The notes beneath the pieces were generated by a model that saw nothing but the letters and a program-made list of their open reading frames with translations, made no database searches and was not told where the DNA came from. From Elmis aenea (Eukaryota; Arthropoda; Insecta; Coleoptera; Elmidae): a DNA stretch of 64,000 bases. Below, piece after piece: positions 43,601 through 55,203 of this stretch. Position numbers and translations under genes: made by a program. Each line of letters starts with the position of its first letter. The first letter of the stretch is position 1. The stretch is from the NCBI GenBank assembly GCA_947652605.1, contig OX393577.1, forward strand, positions 67,418,108 to 67,482,107. Direction: 5' to 3'.

Positions 43601-44930
43601 TTGAAATTATAATATAAATAAAAGTGACACAGCATTTTATAGGTCTAATAAAAAAACTAAATGACAATAAATTTAAAACACCAGACGGTCGTCGTTCGTC
43701 GGTCATCGTTCGTCGGCCGTCGGTCGTCGTTCTTCGGTCGTCAGTCATCGTTCGTCGGCCGTCGTTCGTCGGTCATCGTTCGTCAGTCGTCGGCCGTCGT
43801 TCGTCAATCGTCGTTTGTCGATCGTCGGTCGTCGTTCGTCGGCCGTCGTTCGGCGGTCGTCGTTCGGCGGTCGTCGTACGTCGTTCGTCGGACGTCGGGC
43901 ATCGTTCGTCGTTCTTCGGTCGTCGTTTGTCGGTCGTCGTTCGTCGGTCATCGTTCGTCAGTCATCGTTCGTCGGTCATCGTTCGTCAGTCATCGTTTGT
44001 CGGCCGTCGTTCGTCGGTCATCGGTCGTCGTTCGTCGGTCATCGTTCGTCAGTCGTCGTTCGTCGGTCATCGTTCGTCAGTCATCATTCGTTGGTCGTTC
44101 GTCGGTCATCGTTCGTCAGTCGTCGGCCGTCGTTTGTCGTTCGTCGGCCGTCGGTCGTCGTTCGACGTTCGTCGGTCGTCGTTCAACGGTCGTCGTTCGT
44201 CGTTCGACGGTTGTCGGTCGTCGTTCGTCGGACGTCATTTGTCGTTCAACGGTCGTCGGTCGTCGTTCGTCGGACGGCAGTCGTCCTTCGTCGTTCTTCG
44301 TTCGTCGGTCATCGTTCGTCAGTCGTCGGTCGTCGGTCATCGTTCGTCAGTCGTCGTTTTTTTGTAATAAATCAAAAACGAATCAAAATATCCAGTATTT
44401 CATTTCAGATTCTCAATCGCCATAAAAATGTGCAACTTTTCTCTGATCTAACCGACCTTGTATCTCTTACCGTTTCCAAGATAGCAATGGTGAGCATCGA
44501 AAAAAGCACCACCCTGTATACACCTCAGCCAATAGAAAGTTGTCCAGCGCCTGTCCCTACCCTGTTTATAAAGGTACCCTACTAAGCAAGCTCGCCATAG
44601 TGACATGAATTAAATGGTACACCTAACAATTTGATGAAGAAAAAATTAATTTAGGGATTAATTTGATCCGATTACAGGGTGATACTCTCGGAAGATTACA
44701 CCGAACCATGCCCCAGCGAGTCAAGCGCGCATCATTCCTTGGCCGTCCGAGGAACGAACTCGGAATGGTCACGCGTCTCGTCCGCCGATTCTCTAGAGTG
44801 GGACAGCGTCAACAACTCTTTCCACGCGAGTCCCCCTGAAATCGACACGGACACTCAAATGTTGTTAAGTGAAATAGAACGACTGACGTCGCAAGCTCTT
44901 AAAGAAACCGGACAGACAATATTTAGCTGA
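40645..44930 (+). CDS. N-myristoylated gadkin/AP1AR-like protein
   Basis: Four exons (40645-40749, 41412-41503, 41561-41716, 44678-44930) give 201 aa with closing phases. The N-terminus MGSCVGRC fits N-myristoylation at Gly2 with nearby Cys for palmitoylation, so membrane attachment is expected. Exon 3 carries SSLDLEWEHE and exon 4 ADSLEWDSVNN: two Trp-based acidic motifs. Vertebrate AP1AR (gadkin) also combines a lipidated N-terminus with SLDLEWEDE- and LEWEND-type motifs that bind the AP-1 gamma ear; the resemblance is partial, because the long coiled region of gadkin is absent. The C-terminus has a short helix (MLLSEIERLTSQALKET). A 29-bp candidate microexon at 40802-40830 has good splice sites but would break the frame. 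The last intron contains a hAT-like MITE and a heptamer minisatellite element. Confidence 0.65.
40959..41351 (-). pseudogene. possible hAT (SCAND3/ZBED-like) transposase fragment
   Basis: A 130-codon minus-strand frame in the first intron of the gadkin-like gene reads like a decayed SCAND3/ZBED-type hAT transposase: KLEKRHANLDYL resembles the end of a BED finger (KLxRHL-x-KHP), and SLNKELKRKCSACYVS resembles the segment after it. Similarity is from memory of the motif style only, and no ends or target duplication were found. It may be an exapted or dead fragment; an unrelated ORF is possible. Confidence 0.4.
42193..42639. mobile_element. hAT-like MITE, CAGGG...CCCTG ends
   Basis: It begins CAGGGTAAGAAACCGG and ends CGGTTTGGGCCCTG, imperfect inverted repeats. 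The interior is filled with AACCGGTTTTT and GGTTAACC motifs and their inverses, so it would fold on itself. No ORF and no clear 8-bp duplication. It lies in the last intron of the gadkin-like gene. Confidence 0.65.
43273..44516. mobile_element. TIR element carrying a CpG-rich 7-bp minisatellite, copy 2
   Basis: Same ends as copy 1 (CAGGGTGGTGCTTTTTTCG and inverse), again flanked by TA. Here the inverted repeats extend to about 150 bp (GATTCTCAATCGCC, TTGATTCGTTTTTGATTTA and inverses). About 220 bp of unique sequence (43462-43685) separates the left arm from the minisatellite, which runs from 43686 to 44358 as 7-mers of the form CGxxCGT (CGTTCGT, CGGTCGT, CGGCCGT, CAGTCAT). On the plus strand this is the reverse orientation to copy 1, although both share the same left-arm sequence ATGTGATTTTAGAAAAATAT. 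Long frames on both strands are by-products of the stop-free 7-mer. Confidence 0.9.
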
Positions 44931-46864
44931 TTAAAGGTAGGGCGTTGTATGGACTTTTTAGCTCAGGAATTCGATCGAGTCACGTCCCTTCCAGTAGGTA
45001 TTTAGGACGTTTTTTTTTCAATACTTTGGTGATAGGAAAATCGGTGTTAGATTGCAAACCAAGTAAATGGGACAATAATTTAAGTCCTTCCTGTACACGT
45101 GTCGATTTGGGGATTCAACCGAAAACATGACCAAATATTTTCAAAAATGAACTTGTCTTTAGAAATAAACAATCAATGATATGTATTGTATTCACCTTTA
45201 AATTGATGTTAAACAATATGCATCATTTATGTAACTGATTAGATACTAAATAATGTAAAAATTGCTTTTTTTGTACTGGTAATAATCGTACAATATCCAA
45301 ATATCCAAGCTGTTTCACGATAGACATTTATAAAACTGATAACTGTTCTCATAACTGAATGTTAGCAGCTATTTTTTTACACAAGTATTTCTGAAATTTA
45401 CAGTAGCTAATCAATTAATATTGATTTAAAACAAATATGTGTAATGAAGTAATTATTTGTTGGTAAAGTATTGCTTATTTAATCATTGCAAATGATGTTG
45501 ATCTGTGATTGTAACATGATTAAAAATCATAGAAAAAAAACGTGTAAATTAGTCGAAGTAGCGAACAATGGATTTTTATAAACGCAATTGGTTGTGTCCG
45601 TGTGTAGTCGATCGTATATTATTTTTGATACTTGTACTGCCAAGACGGTCTACAAAAATTAGTGTTTCAAACGGCTCTAGTTTAATTGCAAAATAAAAAG
45701 GAACAAATTTGTTTATTCGGTTGCGTATTTTCAAAATTGTTTTTGCAGTGTTTATACGTTTTAAGAAATATTACAACAGGCTTCGCAGTATCTTAGTGAA
45801 TCGAGTAACTTGTAAATATATCTGAATTAATAAATTGTAAAAGCAATTCTTTGGATCTAGGATAAAATATTGGACGTTAATGATGTTTTTTAAAAGAGAA
45901 AGTTGTATTAGGGACCAAGAATTTGCTTTTGTAGTGGCCTTTAGTAGTTTACTACTAATAGATTTATATACAAACGTTGAATTAATTATTACTAATGTTA
46001 TTTTGTTGCTTGTTTAAGTACACAGGGTGTATAATTAGTTCTACAACATAAATAATGAAGCAAATTTTTTTAAATCGTGGTAAGCCGATTTAAGTTAATA
46101 TTTTGCTCATTACATTATTACTTTAAACATCGTTTTTATATATACACCTTGGAATTATGAATTTGTAATTATTTTGTAATCGTTTTTTAACCTTATATGA
46201 TAGCATAAAAATACTTTCTAATGATCTGTTGGGTAGAAAACTTGAACATATGAAATAATTTGTTGTAATTAATCTGTTGCCAGTTGTTTGAATTGAAAAG
46301 TTTATCCTTAACAATGCTAATTGTGAATGTTTTTAACTTTCTGCAAAGAATTGTTATGTTACGTGGGAAGTTCCATTTTATAAGTTATGAGCTAGATAAA
46401 TCAATTAAGTTATGGTTGTAGTTAAAATAAATTCAATACCTGTAAGTTTTTATTTGAAAAACAGTTACTAGTTTAGTCAGTGTTCCTTAAAGGTTTATAA
46501 TTTTTTCATATAATGAAGTGTAAATCAGCAGAGTTCGTTTGTTTTAAACAAAACACTTAACAATAATTAACAAATTGAATAATACATTATCAAAAACACT
46601 GTTCCTAAAAAAGTTATTTAATGCAAGATTTAAAAAAAATTAAAATACAGTTACAGTAAATTAAAAATAATTTCCTAGCTATTTACAGGTAGAAATAAAA
46701 TGTATGTGTAGCAAACAGGTAAATTAATGTCAACAACTAATGATTAAATTTTTACATGTTGTAAATACACTACAAATCCATGTTTACATATCACCCTCTT
46801 GTAACGAATTATACAATAAAAAATGTTGCTAAAATGTCCTTTTTATTCACTATTAATCCCTGTG
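44931..46864. other. 3' flank, convergent gadkin-like / EEF1AKMT1
   Basis: AT-rich 3' UTR-type sequence of two convergent genes, with several AATAAA motifs. A solo ACACAGGGTGTATAATTAG near 46020 is an orphan transposon end. No gene recognised. Confidence 0.45.
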
Positions 46865-47655
46865 TTATAATAATGTATCTAAATCGAAATTTGCGTAGCA
46901 CCAAAATTCGTTCGCTAAATTATTTTTATGTAAAGGTTTAAATAAACACTTATTTAGGTTTAGAAGCTTGTGGCTTAGATCTGCCATTACAGCTCCTGTA
47001 ACGTTATTAAAAGCTTAGTGCAAATCGTAACATTATAACGTACATACCAGTGCACAGAATTATTTTATCCTTGGCTAAGTATCTAATAGTAACGGCAGCT
47101 TTCGTTAAACATTCTTCAGAAAGAAAAGGTGGATCAGCTATTACCACATCATAATAACTTCTCCGTTCATTGGGAATATTTAAAGGTTCTCTATAATCGT
47201 AAAAAATAAAATCTGGTGAGTGTACTGCGAACCGCTTGTCATACTCAAATATCGTTACTGAAATAAAAATAAATGTCTTAAAAACACCAGGATTCTTATT
47301 GGTGGCAAACCTTCACATCCAACGGCAACTTCCTTCATTGTCTTGTAGAGCGACGGACACGAAACCAACGCAACTTTACCATTAGGTCCGGCACACTTCG
47401 AGGCAACACGAGATAAGCTTTTAATGGTATCTTCCGAATACCAAAACTGACTTAATTGCTACAATTTAAAAACCCATGTCCTTTATTTACTTTATAATGT
47501 ACTTGAGTACATACCCAATTTTCATCGATGCTGTCATCCGAATTTAACTGACTTTTAAATTGCTCTTCTCTTTGTGCCTGCTCCACATAAAACTGCTGCA
47601 AGATAGCAAACGTTTCTGCAGACAATTGGGGTACATCATCATCCGTTTCTGCCAT
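46865..47655 (-). CDS. EEF1AKMT1: eEF1A lysine methyltransferase 1
   Basis: Four exons (47655-47515, 47458-47311, 47257-47048, 46995-46865) give 209 aa; human EEF1AKMT1 (formerly N6AMT2) has 214. The start [19 protein letters not shown] aligns with the human N-terminus (DDETPQLSAHALAAL), so the in-frame sequence upstream is not used. Family landmarks follow in order: [11 protein letters not shown] across the exon 1/2 junction, the SAM-fold region, [22 protein letters not shown], the motif [17 protein letters not shown] with its DPPF tetrapeptide, KIILCTGAVM, and [12 protein letters not shown] at the C-terminus. The enzyme uses S-adenosylmethionine to methylate a lysine of elongation factor eEF1A in the cytosol. 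Head to head with LMF2. A polyadenylation signal (AATAAA, minus strand) lies about 20 bp after the stop. Confidence 0.95.
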
Positions 47656-48061
47656 ATAATTGTCTTTTAAAATTGAATTTATCCAACACTTAGAGGTTAT
47701 GTTTTCATATTCAACATGCAGTAAATATTTCGAAGAAATGTGTGATGGCTTACAGCGAATTTTCTTGGAAGTAGTTGTCAATAGACAAATTGCAGAACCG
47801 GCCTGGGAAAACTAAGGCAGCCCAGCCTAACTAAAGCCACACCTGCATTCGATTTATGTGTACCCCACCTTTTTGATGAGCGTCAGCCAACCAAACAGAT
47901 CTCCCGGCTTGGCGTTTTTAGCGTCGTATACAGATAGGATACCGTTAGTTCGTTAACGTAGTAAAGTGGCGTCGGTGTGTGTGTGTGGCATTGTGAATAA
48001 TTTACACAGAAAATTTGGTTTCTTTTAACATATACATAGCCAAATAATCACCATTTAAAAC
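47656..48061. promoter_or_regulatory. divergent promoter region EEF1AKMT1 / LMF2
   Basis: Only 406 bp lie between the two start codons, with a locally higher GC content around 47800-47980. No TATA box is in a convincing position. It probably contains both transcription starts as a shared bidirectional promoter. Confidence 0.55.
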
Positions 48062-51000
48062 ATGATACCTATAAGGTACACTCGTAATCTTTTCTTAAGA
48101 GCAATTTGTGTAGTTTACCTGTTCGCTTTTATATCATTTTACATTCAAATACCAGGTATGTAACCTTATTTATTTTATTATAAATAATGCTAAATAGAAT
48201 TTGCAACCTCTGCCATTACCATCCAATTTTTAAATCAATCGAGTGTCAATGACCCTCAATTACTTGTGGTGTGCTAGCACATTACTTTTATTTTTTGGAA
48301 GCTTACATATGCATTTTTTCAGGATTATATGGTGATAATGGTGTCCTGCCAGCACGGTCTGTACTTGAAAATAACAAATACAAGACCTGGTCAGCGAAGG
48401 TTCATTATCAGCCGACTTTACTTTGGTTGGCTCCGTATTTAGGGCTCGATACTCAATATGCCTTAGACGTTCTCGCTTTATTGGGAGGTTTCCTAGCATT
48501 TACTGGGTATGTACTTTTAAAAACGCTCATTAGAATAATTTAAAGCAAGATAAAAATATATCGTACTGTATTTAATTATCATAGTTTATGGTTTTAACAT
48601 TACAAGTTGTTTTGTAAGTTATTTTAAAGTTACGTTTGTATTATTAGCAACACGATGAATGAATGTACGGTAGCTATGGATATTAATGGTAATTAATAAT
48701 AATCTGATGGCTAATGGTATAAATTTTAACAGCAATGTCTTAATATAATTGTGATTAGGATTTTTCTCGTCGTTCATATTAAATTGCCTTTTTATGTACA
48801 CTATATTATCATTTAACTTTTTGGAGTAACATGCAAGTTCTTTATAAAGAATAGAAAAGTTATCGCTATCAAATTACTATGTTGCTAAGTGTTATAATAG
48901 AGTTTTGTTTACCTAAGCAAATATTGCTTTCATATTATATTATATGCACTTGTCTTTATATTATATAATTAAACTGTTGGAACTTGATACTCTTATAACA
49001 GTTTTAAAGTCGTAAATTATTGTTAAAATACAATAACTGCGTTCAGACTAGTTCTCGGTAGCTTAAAGTGCCTTATATTAATGTTGTTTTTTTTTCTATT
49101 ACAGGTTTGTTTCTCAGAAATTCTGTACCATTCCTCTATTTGCTGGTCTGTGGTCTTTATACTTCTCTTTGTACCAAGTAGGACAAGTATTTGTTTCATC
49201 GCAGTGGTAAGTTTGTAATTTTGTTTTGATTACCTCAGTTTTTATTACAGTTTTTTAAATTGCATGAAACCAAATCAAAATTTACATTGTGTAGCAATAA
49301 AATTATTGTTACTTTTGTTGGAAAATCAATTCAAATTACTTTTTTACTGTTTTTATTTTTCGTTTGAAGATACTCGCTTATTGGATGTATAAAACTTTAA
49401 TAATTAAAAGTGGCAAAATTATGTTGTATTCATTTTTGAAGCTTGTTGACAATTCTTACTCGTGAGTTGTATCAGCTTTTACTATTTCGAGGGCAAGGTT
49501 AATTCAGGTCATCATCCTTAAACTTGCCCTTTAATAAAATGTACGTGACCTCATAACAAAATATTAATCTTCTCTCTGTTACTGTATGTATATTACGTTT
49601 GATGTAACGAATAGTAAAAAGTTGTGTATACCTGTAGCTGTGGTCAGGTCTTATTTCAACTGTTACATCATCTTTTGTTTTGGAATTTGTTGGATACGTG
49701 TATCATGGCAACTGCTCAATTTTAACTAGACGTCCTTGACATAGTGTCATCACTTCATTTGTTACATATTCATGAATTGTCCGCTGTTTTAGATAAATTG
49801 CTTGATTTTTTTATTAAAAAACAAATGATAACAAATGAATATATTTATTATGGGCTCTAATCTTTGTAATATTGCTTGATTATTTAGACTTGGTCAAATT
49901 ATATAGAGTATCTATTAGATTAACTCTTTTATCTGTTTGTTTTTTCCATTTTAACACCAAGATTTGCTACTTATTTATGCTACTGTGAAAATAATTGCAG
50001 TCATTTGCTTTTTTGATCTAAAGAAACGTGCATTAATTTTATTGGTTGTTTGCTAATTTTGATCCAAAGAAACGTGCATTAATTTTATTGGTCGTTTGAT
50101 TTATTAAGCCCTATAAAAAGATTAACTTGTGTCGATAGTATATCAGAATTATTTTTTATCAGTAACAAATGAAGTTTTTATTTTATTATAGACTGTTAAC
50201 TAAACATTGATACTTGGGTTTTTATCACAATATTTTATTTAAGGTTCATTTTTTTTTTGATCCCGTGCACATTTATAATTATGTTAATACATAATGGCGT
50301 TTTAAAATAAATTTAACAGCTGAAATTTGATTCAAAAAATTGAGTTCTAGTTTAGTTGGTTGTTTAAATTTTTCTTAACTAAATAATTGCTTTTTTTTGG
50401 TATACTTTGGATATTACGAAGTTGTTTTATGTTTGCACAAAATTAAAACGATCATAAACAATTGAAGTTTGGTCAACCAACAGCAGATGTTTCCCCTAGG
50501 GGCTTAGAAATAGAATGTGGAACATTATTTACTTGTTAATTTGTAATATTATACACGTGAATCCATACAACCAATAATAAACGTTGTTTTAATATTTTTA
50601 GCCACTTTTTTGTACAAAATAATAAGCGTATTATATAATATTCTTTCTCCATTAATATGAAATATAATTAATGATGTTTTAAAAGATCGGTTATCATTTC
50701 AATGTTCGTAATTGTTATTTATAGGGACGAACTATTATTAGAAACTGGTTTTATAAGTCTTTTGGTCGCACCGTTACTGCCCGGTAAACGGCGTGGCTCC
50801 AAAGGCTCCCCCAGTGACTCGGTTAGTTTTTGGTTGGTCCGATGGCTTTTATTCCGGTTCTTCTTGTCCTCGGGACTTGTAAAATTCCTGAGCGGATGCC
50901 CAAAATGGTGGGATTTAGGTGGTAAGTACCTCACTATTAATATACGAATTAGGAATCGAAGGAGGACGCATCATTTTTTGTTTGAGAGCACGTGTTGGAC

Positions 51001-54000
51001 GTTAAGCGCATGCTATGATTGTTATCATGTGAATGTAGCAAGGAAGCGGAGTTGTTAAAGTAACTTGAAATGTCCCCAAGCATTAATCTGTAATGTCTAA
51101 TTATATATTTGAGCGTGTATAAGTTCTAGCAGTGGTCACGATACTGGTGGCAAATTTATGAAGCAGTAATTTTTTTACAAACTTTTTGCCGGTAATATTC
51201 GTAGTTGTTAACTAGAAAATGCCACTAAAAAAAAAAAATGAATATCGCGCAGAATTTTTCTGGTGTAGCCCCATAAACAATCATACATTAATTTAGTTTT
51301 TATCACACTGGCCAGCTGTTACAAGGAAAACCAACGACAATTAAATCATTTTCAAGTTAATATAAGCGACTAATTATTCTAAAATAAGTTTTTGGTATTT
51401 TAATTCAAGTTTTAATCAGCTTTTATTTTACATATTTTAATATGGATTAACTAATCTCTGGATATTGCATGGAATTAAGGTAATCAAGAAGGTTGGTGAA
51501 TTTTATTTGTACGTGTGTGTTATATTCACCTAGAATAGCCAGCACCATAAGTCCGTCGCTTTTCATTTCCAAGAATAGTTAACCCATAACAATCAAAAAA
51601 GTTACATTTTTTTGGTAATCGGCCTGTCAATTGGTTAAAATACACTGAATCCAGACGAGCTGTTTTTTACCCAATAACTCCTGCCAATAAATAGTTTTTG
51701 TCTTGTTTAAAATTAAATTAACAGTCGTTTGTTAATAATTAAACAAATTACTTGCATATAAACTAAATGCTTATAAACTGGCAGTTTTGTGACCACTGCA
51801 TTAATAATTTTAACGAAAGGTGAATGCACTCGATTTAATTTTACCTTATTAACATTACTAATTAAGAATATGAAGTATTTAACAAGTTCTTGTAAATGAA
51901 AAGCAATTATTGTCTTGCATATGTTAACAGAAGTGCTTTATCTTATGCTGTTTACTAACATTTTCTACAAACCAATTTTAGCTCCTAAAACGTTTTTATT
52001 TTGCACAAAGTTAATGTACAGGGTGTTCCAAAAGTCTAGATATCGGGAAATTTGCTGTGTAACTTATTTCAATATTTAAAATTATATTTAGTGTAGCTTT
52101 CGCTGCGTGTGTTGATCTTGGACCAATAAAGCATGCTTTGTTTAGCACCTTTGTGTAGGTCCATGTTTAAAATTTGTTGTATATTTTTCTAGCATTTAGT
52201 CATCATTTTGAATCTATGCCTATACCCAGTCCGTTGTCATGGTATTCGCACCATATACCAATATGGATATTACGATTAACCGCGGTATTTGCCAACGTGT
52301 GTGAATTAGCTTTACCATTCCTGTTCTTCGTTCCGATCCGAAGTATTCGCGTAACCGGATATGCATTTCAGGTAAGTTACGTTAATTTGCATTGAAAACG
52401 GATTTAAAATTGAAACCGTTTGTTTTATTTCCTTTTAAATCTAGATATTCCTCCAAATATGTGTGGTGCTGACGGGTAACTTCAACTTCTTGAACCTGTT
52501 AACGGCCACGTTGTTGCTTTCGTTGTTGGACGACCAAGTATTTTTCGGAAGGTCGCGTAAAATTAACACGAATAAATGGATGAACCTTTTGGGCCAGCTC
52601 GTCAACTTCCTCGTCCACGCTGCCTTGATTTATGGTGTGGTTGTTTTGTATGGGTTGAAGATTAACGGAACTCAAGTGGATGCTAAAATCGGTAAGTTAT
52701 CCGTGCGTATTCCGAATTGTTTTGATCTCTAGGATAACGTTTGCAGCTTTCACGAGAGATCAGTTCGAAGGAGTCGTAAAGCAAGGCTTGCTCGTTACGA
52801 TTTACGTAGGTCTGGCCTCGTTGGGATTAACCATCGCGAGAGCCGTGTCCGTGTCGGTGCTCGACACCCAAGGCACGGGTTCCAAGATATTCACTCTACT
52901 CGGTACCATGTTTTACGCAGCTTTAGCGACACTAATTTTCACGGCCAGTACGGTTAGTCGTTCGTCGTTTTTCACGTATGCCGATTTTAATGCTGCGATT
53001 ATTTTTCTTAGGTGCCGATTTCTGCGTTGCATTCGGCGACCAACTCCACGGTTTCGCCCACTTTGAGAACGGTGCATAATAGATTAGGAAAATTGCACGT
53101 CGTAAATCAATACGGGTTGTTCAAAAAAATGACCGGGTTGAACGGACGTCCGGAAATCGTGCTAGAAGGATCGGACGACTTGGAGGGGCCCTGGCAAGAA
53201 TACCACTTCTTGTATAAACCAGGAAATGTCAACCATTCTCTTCCGTTTGTTGGTAAGTTACGTCTTTGGGTTTGTTCCAGCAAGTCTATGTGCGATCCGA
53301 TGGACTATCAGGAGTGTGCGCAGTATCAATATCGCGTTCCAGCACTGTCTGTTGATAGTTTATCGGATGGTCAGTTGACTGTTCCAGCAGTTACGGAATC
53401 GATTCATGAACTAGTTCGTGGACGGTAAAAGCAGCACAGTGTTTTTTTTTGTTTTTTTCTATAGCCCCATATTCACCTCGATTGGACTGGCAGATGTGGT
53501 GGGCCGCCCAAAGCACATATCAACAGCAGCCGTGGTTATTGTCTTTGGCGCATCGACTTCTAAACGGAAGACCTGAAGTTCTTGCGCTGTTGGATAAAAA
53601 TCACTTGCCTTTCCAGCAAAAACCCCCGAAATATATAAGAGCGACGTTATATAATTACAAATACACTCCGTGGAGCCAAAGGTAAGTGTTTAAATACATT
53701 CTTGTTTTCCCTCTTCCACCTCTATTTTATTTATACAGAGTGTACCAAAAGTAACGGAACAGATCAATATCTCGTCTTGTAGCAACTTTACAAAAAAAAA
53801 ATTCGTTTGAAAGTTGTTTGTGGTAATTTACTACATAACCTAAAATTATTTTCTACTATACAGTGTTTTGTTTTTGCGCACCGATACGTCACTTTGTTTT
53901 CTTAAATACAACACCCTGTATATTTTGCACTTTTTAGATGTAGAATTAAATTGTCTTTCATAATGTATAGGGTTTTATGTGTCTAAAATCAATCGTTTTT

Positions 54001-55203
54001 GAGTTATTTAAGTTTTTATGAAAATGTTTACAGAAACAGGACTCTTAAGAAAATATTGATATTTCACAACATAGCAATTCCAGAACGAATTCCTTTGAAA
54101 CTTTGTTTGACAATAGTATCATAGGGATCGCTGACTAGTTACAATTTTAAAATAATACACAGGGTGTTTTTTATGTTCGGTCCAATTAGTTAAACTTCAA
54201 ACACGGATAAGTCAATCTTTTTAAATAGAACGACCTATATATTTTTACATATTCCTATTGATAATTTAATTATCTTTATAATTTGTTTAAGGTATATTAT
54301 GTCTAAAATTAATTTTTCTTGAGTTATTGCGGTTTTCATGATAATTAATGGGCACAAACAAATTATTTAATAGAAATTAATTAGTCGGCTTTGGAAATAT
54401 CTCGACAATTTGTTTTAAATTTCAAATAACGTTCTATTTTCATCTTTGTTTGTGCCCATTAATTATCATGAAAACCGCAATAACTCGAAAAATATTAATT
54501 TTAGACATAATATACCTTAAACAAATTATAAAGATAATTAAATTATCGATAAGAATATGTAAAAATATATAGGGCGTTTTATTTAAAAAAATTGACTTAT
54601 CCGTGTTTGAAGTTTAACCAATTGGAGCGAGCAAGAAAAAACACCCTGTATATTATTTTAAAATTGTAACTAGTCAGCAATCACTATGATACTATTGTCG
54701 AACAAAGTTTCAAAGCAATTCGTTCTGAAATTGCTATGTTGTGAAATCTCAATATTTTCTTAGAGTCCTGTTTCTGTCAAAATTTTCATAAAAACTTAAA
54801 TAACTCAAAAACGATTGATTTTAGACACATAAAACCCTATACATTTACTCTGTATGTATATCGAGGGTGTCCAAAATTTGTCCCCTGTTTAACTTGTATT
54901 ATAAAGTGAAATTTGTGTGTATAGTTAATGATATTCGTTTATAGATGGCAACCCATGTGGTGGCAACGAGAAAAAGTCTCAGAATATTTCCCCGCCTTCA
55001 CCAAAGATTCACCGGCGTTAGTAGATTATTTAAAAGCCCGTAATTTACTACCGACACCTAGTAAAGAAACCGTAACTCCTCTACTGAAACAAGTCTTAGA
55101 TAGCATAAGATACTTGACATCTCATTTCGAAGCAACTCTGTTGTTGTGGGGTGTTTTCACAGCAGGCTGTGCAATCATTACTACAACCACGAAAAGTAAA
55201 TGA
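48062..55203 (+). CDS. LMF2: lipase maturation factor 2
   Basis: Ten exons: 48062-48155, 48323-48506, 49105-49206, 50725-50921, 52193-52371, 52445-52691, 52747-52952, 53012-53252, 53465-53681 and 54945-55203, giving 641 aa with phases closing. It is a polytopic ER membrane protein of the LMF family, which helps lipases fold and dimerise in the ER. LMF2 rather than LMF1 is indicated by LYTQIPGLYG-type QIPGLYGDNGVLPAR, YQVGQVFVSSQWDELLLETG, SFWLVRWLLFRFFLSSG, CPKWWDL, TGNFNFLNLLT, NQYGLFKKMTGLNGRPE and PRLDWQMWWAA. About eight hydrophobic segments fill residues 10-420. A soluble C-terminal domain follows, and one more hydrophobic segment lies near the end (LLLWGVFTAGCAII). Introns 3, 4 and 9 are long; intron 9 holds palindromic element C. 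Confidence 0.95.
53279..53340. repeat. single-arm relative of the 37.1-kb hairpin
   Basis: In LMF2 intron 8, the stretch from AGCAAGTCTATGTGCGATCC through CAGGAGTGTGCGCAGTATC matches the left arm of the hairpin at 37120-37169 with substitutions. The second arm, if ever present, is too decayed to see. Confidence 0.5.
53736..54846. mobile_element. palindromic element C (about 1.1 kb), right end truncated
   Basis: The left end is CAGAGTGTACC after TA. The arms meet at a loop around 54385-54410. Arm landmarks match elements A and B in order and distance: CACCCTGTATATTTT at +176, CAGGGTGTT at +424, and a degenerate CGACCTATATATTTTT at about +495. The right arm stops about 190 bp short of a full mirror, near CCCTATACATTT, where it joins a CTCTGTATG stretch. 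The insertion is in LMF2 intron 9, away from the splice sites. Confidence 0.8.

Noticed and set aside
43624..44585. About 250-aa ORFs in three plus-strand frames and minus-strand ORFs
   Set aside because: Same heptamer array in the second copy of the element; peptides have a 7-residue period in every frame.
47656..47781. Longer N-terminus for EEF1AKMT1
   Set aside because: The frame is open upstream but has no upstream ATG in the extension, and the family N-terminus aligns from MAETDDD.
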